Source of the DNA: Cohaesibacter gelatinilyticus
GTDB taxonomy: Bacteria; Pseudomonadota; Alphaproteobacteria; Rhizobiales; Cohaesibacteraceae
Reading direction: 5' to 3'
NCBI RefSeq assembly: GCF_900215605.1
Contig: NZ_OBEL01000004.1
Coordinates: 186,001 to 250,000 of the forward strand
Length of the DNA stretch: 64,000 bases
Both the position numbers and the translations under genes were made by a program. The notes beneath the pieces were generated by a model. The model was given only the letters and a program-made list of their open reading frames with translations, made no database searches and had not been told where the DNA came from. Below, one piece after another: positions 63,509 through 64,000 of this stretch. Position 1 is the stretch's first letter. Every line of letters starts with the position of its first letter.

Positions 63509-64000
63509 ATGAGCAATAAACCCTATAATCCAGGCTCGGAAGGAGCCAGGATGAATTTCAAGGACGCCATGTCTTATGGAGATTATCTGAAACTGGAGAC
63601 AATGCTGGAACTGCAGCATCCATTATCTGACGCTCATGATGAGATGTTGTTTGTCATTCAGCATCAGACCAGTGAGCTCTGGATGAAACTGGCTTTGCAT
63701 GAAATGTCTGCTGCCCGAAATGCTCTTAATTCAGGCGATATCGCCAATATGTTCAAGATGCTGGCGCGTGTCTCGCGTATCTTTGAACAACTAAACAATG
63801 CGTGGGATGTGTTGCGAACCATGACGCCAGCGGACTATACCAAATTTCGCGAAGCTCTCGGTCCGTCATCCGGTTTTCAATCCTATCAATATCGTATGAT
63901 CGAATATGTGCTGGGCAATAGAAATCCCAATATGCTCAAGCCTCATGCACATTTGCCGGATATCCATGAAATGCTGAGTGATGAGCTTGCACGTCCGAGC
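63509..64000 (+). CDS. kynA: Tryptophan 2,3-dioxygenase, 3' truncated by the window
   Basis: Haem dioxygenase opening the indole ring of tryptophan to N-formylkynurenine. 164 codons are visible and the frame is open to the last base; the family is about 280 residues. YGDYLKLETMLELQHPLSDAHDEMLFVIQHQTSELWMKLALHE contains the substrate-binding FVIQHQTSELWMK; then VSRIFEQLNNAWDVLRTMTPADYTKFR and SSGFQSYQYRMIEYVLGN. The ATG at 63509 has GGTGAGG before it. It follows the monooxygenase gene by 66 bases. Kynureninase is expected beyond the edge. Confidence 0.96.
   Translation, partial: MSNKPYNPGSEGARMNFKDAMSYGDYLKLETMLELQHPLSDAHDEMLFVIQHQTSELWMKLALHEMSAARNALNSGDIANMFKMLARVSRIFEQLNNAWDVLRTMTPADYTKFREALGPSSGFQSYQYRMIEYVLGNRNPNMLKPHAHLPDIHEMLSDELARPS

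Overview
The window looks like chromosome (or megaplasmid) of a metabolically versatile alphaproteobacterium. The grounds are a red-type form I Rubisco operon with cbbX, an alphaproteobacterial-style form I coxMSL carbon monoxide dehydrogenase cluster, LivFGHM-type ABC transporters and the 2-aminobenzoyl-CoA route for anthranilate. By eye the base composition is moderate (slightly above half G+C, not computed), which would fit marine Hyphomicrobiales-type lineages such as Cohaesibacter or Pseudovibrio relatives; the genus is a guess. Gene density is high and strand switches mark clean functional blocks. I see no insertion sequence, prophage, tRNA, rRNA or CRISPR array.

Layout. 1-1.2 kb: 3' end of pntB (NAD(P) transhydrogenase). 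1.5-7.4 kb: reductive pyrimidine/hydantoin catabolism (omega-amino acid transaminase, N-carbamoyl-beta-alanine amidohydrolase, dihydropyrimidinase, NCS1 permease), then a DUF1330 protein. 8.1-9.6 kb: a nitric-oxide-type module of a group III truncated haemoglobin, two tiny membrane proteins and a divergent NsrR-like Rrf2 regulator. 9.7-12.8 kb: a small membrane protein coupled to a chemoreceptor, an XRE regulator and a DUF2061 protein.

12.9-26.2 kb holds a complete Calvin cycle operon on the minus strand, cbbF-P-T-G-K-A-L-S-X-E-Y-Z, with divergent cbbR. It is followed immediately, on the plus strand, by coxM-S-L-D-E-F, a MobA-like cytidylyltransferase, coxG, a small cysteine-containing membrane protein, coxI and a MHYT-LytTR regulator (26.5-36.9 kb). 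CO oxidation could supply electrons and CO2 fixation carbon, so about 24 kb reads as a carboxydotrophy island. No hydrogenase is in view.

37-48.6 kb is a set of separate catabolic units: PuuR-like regulator with gabT-gabD (GABA to succinate), a Tat-exported sulfite dehydrogenase with cytochrome c, a convergent ECF sigma/anti-sigma pair, a cysteine-synthase-like gene divergent from an HxlR regulator, and an XRE-cupin regulator divergent from kbl-tdh (threonine to glycine). The Tdh has lost all four structural-zinc cysteines.

48.7-64 kb is a tryptophan/anthranilate catabolic region: SDR, MarR, enoyl-CoA hydratase, acyl-CoA dehydrogenase, 2-aminobenzoate-CoA ligase, a stand-alone Lrp ligand-binding domain, a five-gene Liv-type ABC transporter, a hotdog thioesterase, then a kynurenine-formamidase-like hydrolase, the fused 2-aminobenzoyl-CoA monooxygenase/reductase and the 5' part of tryptophan 2,3-dioxygenase, which runs off the end. 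Near-identical palindromes lie in front of the SDR-MarR operon and the monooxygenase gene, suggesting one MarR regulon.
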